Positions 53,301-62,106 are shown, numbered from the stretch's first letter. The stretch is 64,000 nt of DNA from Gemmatimonadota bacterium (GCA_016182795.1 JACPFW010000039.1:1-64000), one strand, 5' to 3'. The notes: a model not told the origin generated them from the letters alone. Numbers and translations: made by a program.

Positions 53301-56058
53301 CGTTGGCCTTGGCGAGTTCTTCCGTCCGTTCGGCCACGAGGTCCTGCAGATGGTCGCGCAGGCGCCGCAGTTCCGTCGTCGCGGCCACCTCGTCCGTCAC
53401 GTCCTGGAACGATCCGACCGACCGGAACGGCGCGCCTTCATCCGCCCGCTCCACGCGCACCCGGAGGCGCAGGTACCGCGGCGTAGAGCCGTCGGGCGCG
53501 GCGCGCACCACCCGGTCGATGTCCTCGCGGCGCAGCATGCTCGCGAACACGCCGGCCACGTCGTCGGGATGGATGAGGCTGAACACCCACGGGAAGTTCG
53601 AGTCCTCTTGCGCCTCGCGCACCCGCTCATCGAAGCCCAGTACCTGAAGGAAGCCCGGCGACGTGCGAACGGAGTTCGTCGCGAAGTAATGCTCGAAGCT
53701 GCCGAGCTTGGCGATCTCCTCGGCCTGCTGCAGGGTGGCCTGCATGCTGCGCTGTTCAGTGAGGTCCACCCAGCTGAGGATCAGCTCCTCGCCGGCGCGC
53801 GAGATATAGCCCTGCACGTTGCGGTATGTGCCATCGAGGCAGCAGACGCGCAGCTCGGGCGACGCAATCGGCGCCGATTCCGCCGTCGTGGCGGCCGCGG
53901 CACGACGAAACGTCTCGGAGAGCTCGGCACGGTACGCTGGATCCGGGTAGAACAGCGCCGTTTGGGTGTCGCTGTCCGGCAGATCGTCGAGCGTGTATCC
54001 GAAGAGCTCGGTGAATGCGCGGTTGAGCCGGGAGATGACTCCCGTCTTCTCGTGGAGCACGAGCGTCGGCACGGGCGACGACTCGAACAGGCGGCGGAAC
54101 CGCTCCTCGCTGAGGCGCCGGCGTTCTTCCTCGTCATGACGGCGCTCCTCGGCGGCCACCGATTGCACGACGAGCCCGAGGAGTCGTCCGACCTCGCTGA
54201 GAATGCCGACCAGTTCGGTGTCGAAGTAGTTCCGTTCGCCGGCGTACAACATGAGCGCGGCGACGACGCGGTCCTCGACGACCACCGGGAGGGAGAGCGA
54301 GGCGGCCAGTCCATGCTCTCGGGCGACGGCGTGCCACGGAGCCGTGGTTGGATCGGCCATGAACTCATTGGCGACAATCGTCCGCGCTTCGCGTACGCAG
54401 CGCCCGGTCGGCCCCTCGCTCGTTGGCAGCGCCGGATCAAGGGTCACCAGGATCTGCCGCGCGTACTCGCTGGCCGCGCCGGCGAAGGCGACGGGCCACA
54501 CGGCCCCCGCCGCCTCGTCCACCAGCCCCACCCAGCACAGCCGGAAGCGGCCGTCGTCGAGCGCACTCTTCGCGACCGACTCAAACGCCTGCTGCACGGA
54601 TTTTGCGCCGAACAGCGACTCGCTGACGCGGTTCAGGAACGCGTACAGGGTATTGAGCCGCGCCAGGCGGCGCGTGGTCTCGATCTGCTCCGTCACATCG
54701 CGCGCGAAGAGGAACAGCTGGCCCCCGTGCTCGTCACTCAGATACGAGGTGCTGATGTCCACTTCGAGCACGGTCCCGTTCGCGCGGCGCCACTGGCTAT
54801 GGAACCGCGAGCTGCCACGCCGCATCAGTTCCGCGATCCAGTCGGTCACCTCGCCGGACGGCACGCTCTGCATCAGTTCGGCCAGGCTGTACCGCAGCAG
54901 TTCCGTCTGCGAGTACCCGATCATCTGCGCCGCGGCGGGGTTCGCCTCGAGCAGGCGGCCGTCAGGGGCCACGATCAGCGCGCCGTCAATTGATGCCGTC
55001 GTCGCGGTGCGATAGCGCGATGCCAGCGCGAACTGCCGTCGTTTCGCCTGGCGGTCGGCCGCGACCCAAATGAGCCGCAGCGCAAGGCCCACCAGCAGGA
55101 GCACCGCGAGGGAGCCAAGAACGGTATACGTCGTGAACGTGCGCGACGCCGCGCGGACCGACGCGCGATCGGTCTTGGACACGACCAGCCACGGCGTCCC
55201 GACGACCCGCGTCCCGGCGGCAATGACGGAATCGCCGCGGAAGTCGGCGCCGAAGACGACGGAGTTGTCCTTCAACCGCATCAGCGTCGCCACCACGCGG
55301 CCGGAATCGGTGCGCGCATAGTGGATGCCCGTCGCCAGGCTGCGCGCCTCGGGGCGCGTGGTGGCGCGCATCGGGGCGACGATGGAGATCGAATCGCCTT
55401 CCATCTGCCCGATGACGCTCTCCGTTCCCTCGTACGGGCCTTCCACGCGCATCAGCAATGGAAGAATGTGGCGGGCGGCGTCGTACTCGACGTGCACCGC
55501 GCCGACGACCGGCATCGTCGAATCCCCGCCGGCGAAGACGGGATACGTGACGCCGTACTCCAGGCCACCGGCCGAGTCGAGACGGAACGGCGCGACGTGC
55601 GGCGCGCGCGAGCGCATCGAGAACGCGAGGACGGCACGCTCGGCGGCGTCGAGCGCGAGCGACGTGGGGTAGAGGACGCGTCCGCTGACGTCGACGACCG
55701 CGACTTCCTTGTAGTCGTAGGTCTCCTGCATCTGGTCCACCGCGCTGGCCAGGTCACGCCGGCCGGCGGTGGGTGCCGCAGGATCGGCGCTCGCCCACGT
55801 CTCGTGCAGGACACTGAGCAGCCGGGCGTCCATCAGCCGTTCATGCACGTCGCGGCGGATCAACTCGGCCTGCGACTGGGCGATCGCACTGAGCGTCTGG
55901 CCGACGGACTGACCAAGGCTGCGCTGGTAGAGCGCAATCGTTGACGAGGCGGCCAACGCCGTCAGCAGCACGGCCAATCCAAACACGCCCAGCAGCACCC
56001 GCACGTCCATCAATCGACGCGCGCGGATGAACGCAAGCGGCTTCTGTAAAAGGCTCAC
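50326..56058 (-). CDS. Giant hybrid sensor histidine kinase (1910 aa) with PAS, GAF, receiver and Hpt domains
   Basis: Domain order from the sequence: membrane helix (about 20-43), extracytoplasmic sensor region (about 45-305), second helix (about 311-333), PAS (about 350-460), GAF (about 470-635), two PAS-like domains (about 650-770 and 775-890), coiled coil, GAF (about 930-1085), PAS (about 1100-1220), kinase core with His1249 in SHEIRTPLNG, and ATP-binding motifs NLTGNAIKF (about 1362-1370), DNGIGM (1401-1406) and GGTGLGL (1430-1436). A degenerate pseudo-receiver (about 1480-1600), a receiver with Asp1690, and an Hpt domain with His1852 in AHRLKSS complete a full phosphorelay. Its stop overlaps the REC-EAL gene, the probable output. 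Confidence 0.9.
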   Translation of the reverse strand: MSLLQKPLAFIRARRLMDVRVLLGVFGLAVLLTALAASSTIALYQRSLGQSVGQTLSAIAQSQAELIRRDVHERLMDARLLSVLHETWASADPAAPTAGRRDLASAVDQMQETYDYKEVAVVDVSGRVLYPTSLALDAAERAVLAFSMRSRAPHVAPFRLDSAGGLEYGVTYPVFAGGDSTMPVVGAVHVEYDAARHILPLLMRVEGPYEGTESVIGQMEGDSISIVAPMRATTRPEARSLATGIHYARTDSGRVVATLMRLKDNSVVFGADFRGDSVIAAGTRVVGTPWLVVSKTDRASVRAASRTFTTYTVLGSLAVLLLVGLALRLIWVAADRQAKRRQFALASRYRTATTASIDGALIVAPDGRLLEANPAAAQMIGYSQTELLRYSLAELMQSVPSGEVTDWIAELMRRGSSRFHSQWRRANGTVLEVDISTSYLSDEHGGQLFLFARDVTEQIETTRRLARLNTLYAFLNRVSESLFGAKSVQQAFESVAKSALDDGRFRLCWVGLVDEAAGAVWPVAFAGAASEYARQILVTLDPALPTSEGPTGRCVREARTIVANEFMADPTTAPWHAVAREHGLAASLSLPVVVEDRVVAALMLYAGERNYFDTELVGILSEVGRLLGLVVQSVAAEERRHDEEERRRLSEERFRRLFESSPVPTLVLHEKTGVISRLNRAFTELFGYTLDDLPDSDTQTALFYPDPAYRAELSETFRRAAAATTAESAPIASPELRVCCLDGTYRNVQGYISRAGEELILSWVDLTEQRSMQATLQQAEEIAKLGSFEHYFATNSVRTSPGFLQVLGFDERVREAQEDSNFPWVFSLIHPDDVAGVFASMLRREDIDRVVRAAPDGSTPRYLRLRVRVERADEGAPFRSVGSFQDVTDEVAATTELRRLRDHLQDLVAERTEELAKANATLQAADRRLKAMLAMSQRAATLDEAAILQLGVDEAVRLTGSTIGFLHLVSADQRRVEFGTWATGTLEQSECLYEGHYDIGSAETWTAAVNRHEAVLLNGKADRSLKACPPGHPTLDRLLVVPVRDGDSVRMLLGVANKNADYDSADQQELELIGHDIWSVVQRRRADLALERAFERVKASDQRFAVAMEASSEGVWEWDIPRGEFSFNDPYATMLGYTAAEMTTKLAEWGLLLHPDERDHVLDELRLATSTDEPFHTEFRIRAKDGTYRWILSRGRVVQRDADDRALRAVGTQTDLTARRQAEDELRLAKESADAASKAKSAFLATMSHEIRTPLNGVIAMAEILAQSRLPSRDRDAVQTIQSSARALMAVIDDILDFSKIEAGRLELEMAEFSLVQLSEDLAESLLPLARSRDVDLYLFVEPEVPMRVRGDPTRLRQVLYNLTGNAIKFSAGRTGRRGHVSIRVGIASRTPPLLVLEVVDNGIGMSEDVIGHLFTSFSQAEASTTRKFGGTGLGLAITKRLVDLMDGRILVTSRPGEGATFRIELPLPIVEAAPALVPHDLTGVRCVIVVDECGRPAEDLKRLLEFAHADAVEVADLQAAVASVRGAPAVCVVIHDVAGASLTRSLEAFDAHPNVRHVALTRGKRERERIHTPTVVTVDSDVLRGRRFIRAIAVAAGRVSPEVFFETETDDSLPGVEPAQDRGLSADAALADARASGRLILVAEDDHTNQKVILQQLALLGHVAEVAENGSEALMMWRSGTPYALLLSDLHMPEMDGYTLTQKIRQEERPGTHLPIVALTANALRGEATRATAVGMDGYLTKPVPLNTLRDMIDRFILPAGGVAFAATHTLAAATHTLAAATSVTAPRVPASGTPEPGCIDVAVLAGLVGDDPSTLREFLGEYQVSARALEVEIRASLDRGDTTQAGSLAHRLKSSSRSVGALAFGDICAEMEQAGKLGDAARATEIRAQFVQEFARVDAAIGEYLARE
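50711..50760 (-). repeat. 21-bp in-frame tandem repeat in the kinase linker
   Basis: A 21-bp unit is present 2.4 times and encodes ATHTLAA repeated in the linker between the receiver and the Hpt domain (about residues 1768-1783). Copy-number change would lengthen the linker by 7 residues without altering the frame. Confidence 0.9.
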
Positions 56059-56221
56059 AGAATCAAAGCGGAAGAAAAACCGGGCGCTGACATTACTCGA
56101 AAGATCGTGGCGCGTGAGGGTCGGGGCAAGCGCTTGACGGCCGCGCGCGTGGCGTCGTGCCGCCTCGCGGCCTCACACCATGTAACTTGTTCAGCACGTG
56201 TGCGACGCACATCTTCCGGCC

Positions 56222-57193
56222 ATGGACCTTCGCACGATGGGGCGGCTTGGGTGGCCGGTCTCGGCGCTCGGCTACGGGATGTGGGGGCTCGCCAATTGGT
56301 CGGGCACCGACCGCGATGCCGTAGACGCGGCGCTCGAGGAGGCGGTGGCCGCTGGCGTGACGTTTTTCGACACGGCGTGGGGATATGGCCGCGGAGCGAG
56401 TGAGCGCGTGCTGGGACAAATTGTCCGCGCCCATCCCGCGCGCCGGCTGTTCACGGCGACCAAGCTCCCGCCCAAGAACCTGCAATGGCCGTCGCGCCGC
56501 GAGTACACGCTCGACGACTGCTTTCCCGCCGACCACATCCGCGAGTATGCGGAGAAGTCGCTCGAAAACCTCGGCCTGCCGCGTGTGGACCTGCTGCAGT
56601 TCCACGTCTGGGAGGACGGCTGGGCGCGCGACGAACGATGGCAGCGCGCGATGGACGACCTGCGTCGCGAGGGGCTGATTGGCGCGGTGGGCGTAAGCGT
56701 CAACCGCTGGGAGCCGACGAACTGTCTCGAGACGCTGCGCACCGGCCTGGTGGACGCCGTGCAGGTGATCTACAACATCTTCGATCAATCGCCCGCGGAC
56801 GAGCTGTTCAGCGTCTGCCAGCAGCTCGGCGTGGCGGTCATTGCCCGCGTGCCGTTTGACGAAGGCTCGCTCGCGGGGCAGGTGCATGCCGACTCCGTGT
56901 TTCCCGAAGGCGACTTCCGTCGCATCTACTTTGGGCCGGAAAACCTCGGTCCCACGGCGCAGCGCGTCGAGGCGCTGCGCGCGGCCCTTCCCGACGACGC
57001 GGTGCTGCCGGAGGTGGCGCTGCGCTTCTGTTTCTCGCACCCCGCGGTCAGCACGGTCATTCCCGGCATGCGGCGTCCGGCGCACGTGCGCGCCAACGTG
57101 AACGCGGTGGCGCGCGGCGCGCTGGCGCCCGAGCAGCTCGCGCTGCTGCGGATGCATCGGTGGGACCGTACGCCGACCGCGTGGAGTCTGTAG
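56222..57193 (+). CDS. Aldo/keto reductase family protein
   Basis: The 323-residue NADPH-dependent TIM-barrel oxidoreductase shows the catalytic set: Asp50 and Tyr55 in FFDTAWGYGRGASE, Lys81 in TATKLPP and His128 in LLQFHVWED. IGAVGVSVN and TVIPGMRRPAHVRANV (cofactor end) follow. The substrate is not evident; it is similar to members acting on sugars or small aldehydes. The ATG at 56222 gives the usual N-terminus. It is divergent from the giant kinase gene, with about 160 bp between, and converges with the amino-acid dehydrogenase gene. Confidence 0.9.
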   Translation: MDLRTMGRLGWPVSALGYGMWGLANWSGTDRDAVDAALEEAVAAGVTFFDTAWGYGRGASERVLGQIVRAHPARRLFTATKLPPKNLQWPSRREYTLDDCFPADHIREYAEKSLENLGLPRVDLLQFHVWEDGWARDERWQRAMDDLRREGLIGAVGVSVNRWEPTNCLETLRTGLVDAVQVIYNIFDQSPADELFSVCQQLGVAVIARVPFDEGSLAGQVHADSVFPEGDFRRIYFGPENLGPTAQRVEALRAALPDDAVLPEVALRFCFSHPAVSTVIPGMRRPAHVRANVNAVARGALAPEQLALLRMHRWDRTPTAWSL

Positions 57194-57199
57194 CTCCGG

Positions 57200-58396
57200 C
57201 TAGCCGAACAGCTCCTGCATTGCCTGCGTCATCGTCTGACGATAGCCGCCCTCGATGACGTGCCGCGTGGCCCGCTCGCCCGGCCCTTCGAGCGCCTTGG
57301 CGGCTTCGTACATGGTGGCCACCGTGAACTCGACGCCGGCGAGATGGCTGAGATACTCCTCGGCCGCAGTCAGGTAGCCCATCATGCCGGCGCATTCGCA
57401 CGGACAGAAGACCTTCTGCGCGCGGCGCAGCACGTCATCGTCGTCCGGATTTGGCATCACGAGATTCTCTGACCCGGTGATCACGCGCAGGCGCGGGTTT
57501 TCCGCACAGCGCGCGACCGTCGCCGAGTCGAGCGACCCGCCGGCGGCGTTGAGCACGAGCGCGTCCATCGGCTCGGCGAGAAACGCCTGCTTCGCGTCGG
57601 CCGGCCAGCAGCGCACGCCACGCGCCTCCAACGCCGCGCGGATCGCCGGCTTCGCCTCGACGACCAGCGGCGTGGCGCCGTCGGCCAGCAGATGGTCGAT
57701 GATGTGCGCACCGATGTTGCCGGCGCCGATCACGCCGACCACCGCGCCCTTCAACGGAATGCCGGCGCCCTTCAACTGGCCGACCAGCATCCAGTAGTTG
57801 CCCTCAGCCGTCGGCGCGCCCGTGTCGGAGATCACGCTCCCCTTGTACTGGCGGTTGAGGTAGTGCAGCGAGCCGGTGACGCCATCGCTCATCACGCCGT
57901 GGCCAAGGTCCTGACCGGTGGTGAGAAAGAATCCCGTCTTTTCGACGTCGGTGAAGCACTCGATGGCGAAATCGAGCAGCTCCCGGTCGCGGGGTTCGCC
58001 GACCCGCGAACCCGGCGTCGGATGCATCACGCACTTGCCGCCGACGATGCGCGAGAAGTCGCGCTGCACGTGCGGGCCGCCGACCTTGAGCAGGCGCGAC
58101 CAGTACACCTTCTCGTCCATGCCGATGGCGAGGTCGATGGCCTCGTGATCGGAGTTCCAGCCCGGAATGCTGGTGCGGCTCTCGGGCGCGATGCGGAAGC
58201 CGCCCAGCGACAGCATGCGCGACTCGGGCTGCGCGTGCGTCGCGATGCTCAGCGTCCACGGTTCCGTGGCGTGCCGATAGCGGTACACCCAGACTTTGGC
58301 GGTGGGATGGCGGCCGATTTCCGGCGCCAGTTTCAGCGTCTCCGCGGGGGAGAGCACGGTCTTCGTATAGGTAGGCATGAGCGCAGTGTCGGACAT
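57200..58396 (-). CDS. Glu/Leu/Phe/Val dehydrogenase-family protein
   Basis: The 398-residue protein resembles leucine/phenylalanine dehydrogenases: an N-terminal dimerisation/substrate part (HATEPWTLSIATH, GGFRIAPES), then GVTGSLHYLNRQYKG, the NAD-binding motif GVIGAGNIGAHIIDHLL, VLNAAGGSL and ENLVMPNP. Enzymes of this family deaminate amino acids to 2-oxoacids. It is divergent from the 4-hydroxyphenylpyruvate dioxygenase gene across a perfect operator-like palindrome. A role in feeding aromatic 2-oxoacids into that pathway is likely but inferred; the catalytic lysine pair is not clear by eye. A start upstream of 58396 would translate the palindrome. A start at 58378 is also possible. Confidence 0.72.
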   Translation of the reverse strand: MSDTALMPTYTKTVLSPAETLKLAPEIGRHPTAKVWVYRYRHATEPWTLSIATHAQPESRMLSLGGFRIAPESRTSIPGWNSDHEAIDLAIGMDEKVYWSRLLKVGGPHVQRDFSRIVGGKCVMHPTPGSRVGEPRDRELLDFAIECFTDVEKTGFFLTTGQDLGHGVMSDGVTGSLHYLNRQYKGSVISDTGAPTAEGNYWMLVGQLKGAGIPLKGAVVGVIGAGNIGAHIIDHLLADGATPLVVEAKPAIRAALEARGVRCWPADAKQAFLAEPMDALVLNAAGGSLDSATVARCAENPRLRVITGSENLVMPNPDDDDVLRRAQKVFCPCECAGMMGYLTAAEEYLSHLAGVEFTVATMYEAAKALEGPGERATRHVIEGGYRQTMTQAMQELFG

Positions 58397-58406
58397 GGGA
58401 ACCATC

Positions 58407-58430
58407 ACAATTGAGGCGTGTCTCAATTGT
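58407..58430. promoter_or_regulatory. Perfect operator-like palindrome ACAATTGAG-N6-CTCAATTGT
   Basis: Two perfect 9-bp arms with a 6-bp spacer sit 11 bp upstream of the amino-acid dehydrogenase start and 150 bp before hppD, in the divergent promoter region. The size and symmetry suit a dimeric repressor or activator. The regulator itself is not in the window next to it. Confidence 0.72.
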
Positions 58431-58579
58431 CCAATCTTGGCGGGCGTCATACATTGGGCAAACCCCCCATGACGATGTCATCGAATCCCCCCGTCGCCGC
58501 GCGCGGCAGACGCTGACGGGAGCGAGTGGCCGGCCAAGCGCCGCTGCCTTCTGCCTTCGACCTTTACTTTCCGCCCCCC

Positions 58580-59701
58580 ATGGCCACGCAAACCGCCCCC
58601 GCTGTCGCCGCCGTCGACACCTTCCCGATCAACGGCACGGATTACATCGAGTTTTACGTGGGCAACGCCAAGCAGGCGTCGCTCTACTATCGGGCCGCGT
58701 TCGGGTTCCAGCTCATCGGCTACCGCGGCCCCGAAACGGGAGTGCGCGACCGCGCCAGCTACCTGCTGCAGCAGGACAAGATCCGCCTCGTGCTCACCTC
58801 GGCGCTTGGACCGGACGGTCCGATCGCCGAGCATGTACGCGTGCACGGCGACGGCGTGCGCGACCTCGCCTTCTGGGTGGACGACGCGCGCGACGCGTAC
58901 GCCAAGGCGATCGCCCGCGGCGCCGAGTCGGTGCACGGCCCCGAAGTCAGCGCGGATGGCGACGGCGACGTGGTGATTGCCGCCATCAAGACGTACGGCG
59001 ACACGATCCACTCCATCGTGGAGCGGCGCAATTATCGCGGACTCTTCCTGCCCGGGTTCAGGGCGGAATCGCCCGCCTTCGCGCCGTCGCCGGTGGGGCT
59101 CAAGTACGTGGACCACTGCGTCGGCAACGTTGAACTCGGCAAGATGAACCAGTGGGTCGAGTTCTACGCCAAGGTGCTCGGCTTCTTCAACCTGCTCACC
59201 TTCGATGACAAGGACATCAACACCGAGTACTCGGCGCTGATGTCCAAGGTGATGAGCAACGGCAACGGGCGCATCAAGTTCCCGATCAACGAGCCGGCGA
59301 CCGGCAAGAAAAAGAGCCAGATCCAGGAGTACCTCGACTTCTATCGCGGGCCGGGCGTGCAGCACATCGCCATGGCCACCGACGACATCATCGCGACGGT
59401 CAAGGCGCTGCGCGCGCGCGGTGTGGAGTTCAACCAGACGCCTACCACGTATTACGACTCGCTGCAGCAGCGCGTGGGCACGATTGACGAGGAGCTTGCG
59501 ACGCTGCGGGAGCTGGGCATCCTCGTCGACCGCGACGACGAAGGCTATTTGCTGCAGATCTTCACGCGCCTCGTGCAGGACCGGCCGACGCTGTTCTTCG
59601 AGATCATTCAGCGCAAAGGGGCCAAGGGGTTCGGCAAGGGGAACTTCCAGGCGCTCTTTGAGAGCATCGAGCGCGAGCAGGCGCTGCGGGGGAACCTCTA
59701 G
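58580..59701 (+). CDS. hppD: 4-hydroxyphenylpyruvate dioxygenase
   Basis: The 373-residue non-heme iron dioxygenase converts 4-hydroxyphenylpyruvate to homogentisate. Two vicinal-oxygen-chelate domains are seen. The iron ligands His179 (KYVDHCVGN), His262 (GPGVQHIAM) and Glu341 ([10 protein letters not shown]) are all present, and the C-terminal helix [15 protein letters not shown] closes the active site as usual. The ATG at 58580 gives the normal N-terminus, and the open frame before it is not used. The stop overlaps the next gene's GTG by 1 nt (TAGTG), so hppD and hmgA are coupled. Confidence 0.96.
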   Translation: MATQTAPAVAAVDTFPINGTDYIEFYVGNAKQASLYYRAAFGFQLIGYRGPETGVRDRASYLLQQDKIRLVLTSALGPDGPIAEHVRVHGDGVRDLAFWVDDARDAYAKAIARGAESVHGPEVSADGDGDVVIAAIKTYGDTIHSIVERRNYRGLFLPGFRAESPAFAPSPVGLKYVDHCVGNVELGKMNQWVEFYAKVLGFFNLLTFDDKDINTEYSALMSKVMSNGNGRIKFPINEPATGKKKSQIQEYLDFYRGPGVQHIAMATDDIIATVKALRARGVEFNQTPTTYYDSLQQRVGTIDEELATLRELGILVDRDDEGYLLQIFTRLVQDRPTLFFEIIQRKGAKGFGKGNFQALFESIEREQALRGNL

Positions 59702-60882
59702 TGCCGTTCTACCACACCCTTGGGCAGGTGCCACGCAAGCGGCACACGGTCTTTCGCCGCCCTGACGGCGGGCTGTACAGCGAGCAGTTGATGGGCAATG
59801 AGGGATTCACCGGTCCCTCGTCGCTGCTGTATCACACGCATCCGCCGACGACGGTGCTCAGCGTGCGTCGCGTGCGCGACATTCGATGGGAACCCGATCC
59901 CGACCTCACCCTGCGGCATCGGCACTTTCGCACGCGGCAGCTGCCCAAGGGCGGTTCGCCGACGCTCGACCGCATTCCGATTCTGTTCAACCGCGACATC
60001 GCGATGCTGTGGGCCGAGCCTGACGTGGAGGACGCCCACTTCTACCGCAACGCGCAGGCCGACGAGGTGGTGTATCTCGCCGAGGGAGCGGGGACGCTCG
60101 AGTCGCAGTTTGGCTTTCTGCTGGTGAAGCCCGGCGACTACGTGGTGCTGCCGCGCGGCGTAATGCATCGCTGGCGGTTCACCACGCCAGCCAAGATGCT
60201 GGTCATGGAAAGCCGCGGCTACGTGCGGCCGCCGTCGCGGTACCGCACCGAGTACGGACAGATCGTCGAAGGCGCGCCGTACAGCGAGCGCGATTTCCGG
60301 CGCCCCACCGAGCTCGTGACGTTCGACGAGAAAGGTGAGTTCCCGATCCTCGTCAAGCAGTACAACGGCCTGACGGAGATGGTGCTCGACCACCATCCAT
60401 TTGACGTCGTCGGCTGGGACGGGTTCTTCTATCCGTGGGCGTTCAATATCCACGACTTCGAACCCATCGTCGGGCGCATTCACCAGCCGCCGCCGGTGCA
60501 CCAGACGTTCCAGGGCGACGGCTTCGTGATCTGCTCGTTCTGTCCGCGGCCGTACGACTTCGACCCCCAGGCCGTGCCCGCGCCGTATGCGCACAGCAAC
60601 GTCGACTCCGACGAAGTGCTGTTCTACGCGTCGAGCGAGTTCATGAGCCGCAAGGGTATCGAGTACGGCTCCATCACGCACCATCCCGACGGCCTGCCGC
60701 ACGGTCCGCATCCGGGACGCACCGAAGCGAGCATCGGCGCCAAGGCGACCAACGAACTCGCGGTGATGATGGATTCGTTCCGGCCGCTGCACGTGGCCAA
60801 GGCAGTGCTGCCGGCGGAGGACGTGGAGTACTACCGGTCGTGGGTCGAAGACGGCGCGGGCTTCAATCCGCCGACTAGCTGA
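59701..60882 (+). CDS. hmgA: Homogentisate 1,2-dioxygenase
   Basis: The 393-residue cupin-fold iron enzyme opens the homogentisate ring to maleylacetoacetate. It is shorter than the 430-440 residues of animal-type enzymes but keeps the diagnostic segments: HTHPPTTV, DEVVYLAEGAGTLESQFGFLLVKPGDYVVLPRGVMHRW, NGFFYPWAFN-like (GWDGFFYPWAFNIHDFE), PPPVHQTFQGDGFVICSFCPRP, DEVLFYASSEFMSRKGIEYGSI and PHGPHPG (metal-binding region). The start is GTG overlapping the hppD stop. The next two enzymes of the route (maleylacetoacetate isomerase and fumarylacetoacetase) are not in the window. Confidence 0.93.
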   Translation: MPFYHTLGQVPRKRHTVFRRPDGGLYSEQLMGNEGFTGPSSLLYHTHPPTTVLSVRRVRDIRWEPDPDLTLRHRHFRTRQLPKGGSPTLDRIPILFNRDIAMLWAEPDVEDAHFYRNAQADEVVYLAEGAGTLESQFGFLLVKPGDYVVLPRGVMHRWRFTTPAKMLVMESRGYVRPPSRYRTEYGQIVEGAPYSERDFRRPTELVTFDEKGEFPILVKQYNGLTEMVLDHHPFDVVGWDGFFYPWAFNIHDFEPIVGRIHQPPPVHQTFQGDGFVICSFCPRPYDFDPQAVPAPYAHSNVDSDEVLFYASSEFMSRKGIEYGSITHHPDGLPHGPHPGRTEASIGAKATNELAVMMDSFRPLHVAKAVLPAEDVEYYRSWVEDGAGFNPPTS

Positions 60883-60933
60883 GCGTGCGGCCAGCACCGT
60901 AATTTCTACGCTCGACCCTCTACTGTATTAATC

Positions 60934-62106
60934 ATGCCCCGCCTTAGCGCGCGCTACGCCTCGCTCCCCGTGTACATGCTCGCCACCATCCCGCAGAAGA
61001 AGCGGGATCTGATCGCCCGCGGAGTGGACGTCATCGACCTCGGCGCCGGCGACGCCGACTTGGCGCCGCCGCCCAAGGCGGTGGCCGCGCTCGCCGAGGC
61101 GGCGCGGGACCCGGCGATGTCGCGCTATGGCTTTGGGCTTGGCCTGCCCGCGTTTCGCGAGGCGGCGGTGGCGTGGATGGAGCGGCGCTTCGGACAGCGC
61201 TTCGATCCGCTCGCGGAAATCGTTCCGCTGATCGGCAGCAAGGAGGGGATCGCGCACCTCGCGCTGGCGTATCTCGAGCCTGGTGACGTCGCCATCATCC
61301 CCGACCCGGGCTACCTGTCGTATCTCGGCGGCACGCTGCTGAGCAATGCGACGCCGTACATGTATCCCATCACGCCGCGCACCAACTTCCTGGTCGATGT
61401 CGACGAGATCCCGGCGGACGTGCGGGCGAGGGCCAAGCTCCTGTACCTGAACTATCCCAACAACCCGACGGCCGCGGTGGCGCCGCGCGACTACCTCAAG
61501 AAGGTGGTCGACTGGTGCGCGGCGCACGACATCCTGCTGCTCTACGACAACGCGTACAGCGAGATGACGTTCGACGGGTACGTGGCGCCGAGCATCTTCG
61601 AGATCGACGGCGCGCGCGAGGTGGCGATCGAGTTCCACTCGCTGTCGAAGACGTACAACATGACCGGCTGGCGGCTCGGCTGGGCGGCCGGGGCCGCCAA
61701 GTTCATCACGCCGCTCGCCAAGGTGAAGAGTTTCCTCGACACCGGACAGTTCATGGCGTCGCAGCGAGCGGGCATCGCCGCGTTCGAGAGCCACTCCGAC
61801 TGGCTCCCCGGCAACCTCGCCATCTTCAAGGCGCGCCGCGACGCGGCGGTGGCGGCGTTCCGCGCCGAAGGGTTCAACGTCGCAGTGCCCAAGGCGTCGA
61901 TGTATCTGTGGGTGCCGCTGCCCGCGGGGATCGGCTCGGTGGAGTTTCACGAGCGCCTGATGCAGGACGAGGGAGTGATTGCGCTGGCCGGCAAGGCACT
62001 TGGCGACGGCGGCGAGGGGTTCTTCCGCGTGTCGTTCATTACCTCGCCGGAGCGACTGGCGGAGGCCGCCAAGCGGGCCGGACGCGTGCTGCGCAAGATG
62101 GTCTGA
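60934..62106 (+). CDS. Class I/II aminotransferase
   Basis: The 390-residue PLP-dependent aminotransferase has the cofactor lysine in EFHSLSKTYNMTGWRLGW (about residue 237), YLNYPNNPTAAV, LLYDNAYSEMTFDG and the C-terminal Arg in GFFRVSFITSPERL. Fold type I members of this group include aspartate, LL-diaminopimelate and aromatic aminotransferases. Placed 51 bp after hmgA on the same strand, it could transaminate tyrosine or phenylalanine to feed HppD, a contextual inference. Sequence alone resembles the LL-diaminopimelate or aspartate type. A short spacer, without a terminator, suggests co-transcription. Confidence 0.85.
   Translation: MPRLSARYASLPVYMLATIPQKKRDLIARGVDVIDLGAGDADLAPPPKAVAALAEAARDPAMSRYGFGLGLPAFREAAVAWMERRFGQRFDPLAEIVPLIGSKEGIAHLALAYLEPGDVAIIPDPGYLSYLGGTLLSNATPYMYPITPRTNFLVDVDEIPADVRARAKLLYLNYPNNPTAAVAPRDYLKKVVDWCAAHDILLLYDNAYSEMTFDGYVAPSIFEIDGAREVAIEFHSLSKTYNMTGWRLGWAAGAAKFITPLAKVKSFLDTGQFMASQRAGIAAFESHSDWLPGNLAIFKARRDAAVAAFRAEGFNVAVPKASMYLWVPLPAGIGSVEFHERLMQDEGVIALAGKALGDGGEGFFRVSFITSPERLAEAAKRAGRVLRKMV

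Noticed and set aside
52531-54993. An 820-codon open frame on the plus strand opposite the giant kinase gene
   Set aside because: It mirrors the kinase codons, has no family pattern and low-complexity Arg/Val/Leu-rich composition. Long antisense frames are expected in GC-rich genes. The same applies to other long antisense frames at 6.1-7.4, 18.7-20.5, 24.3-26.6 and 50.7-52.5 kb.
58407-58430. TyrR/PhhR box
   Set aside because: The palindrome does not match the TGTAAA-N6-TTTACA consensus, so only a generic operator is claimed.
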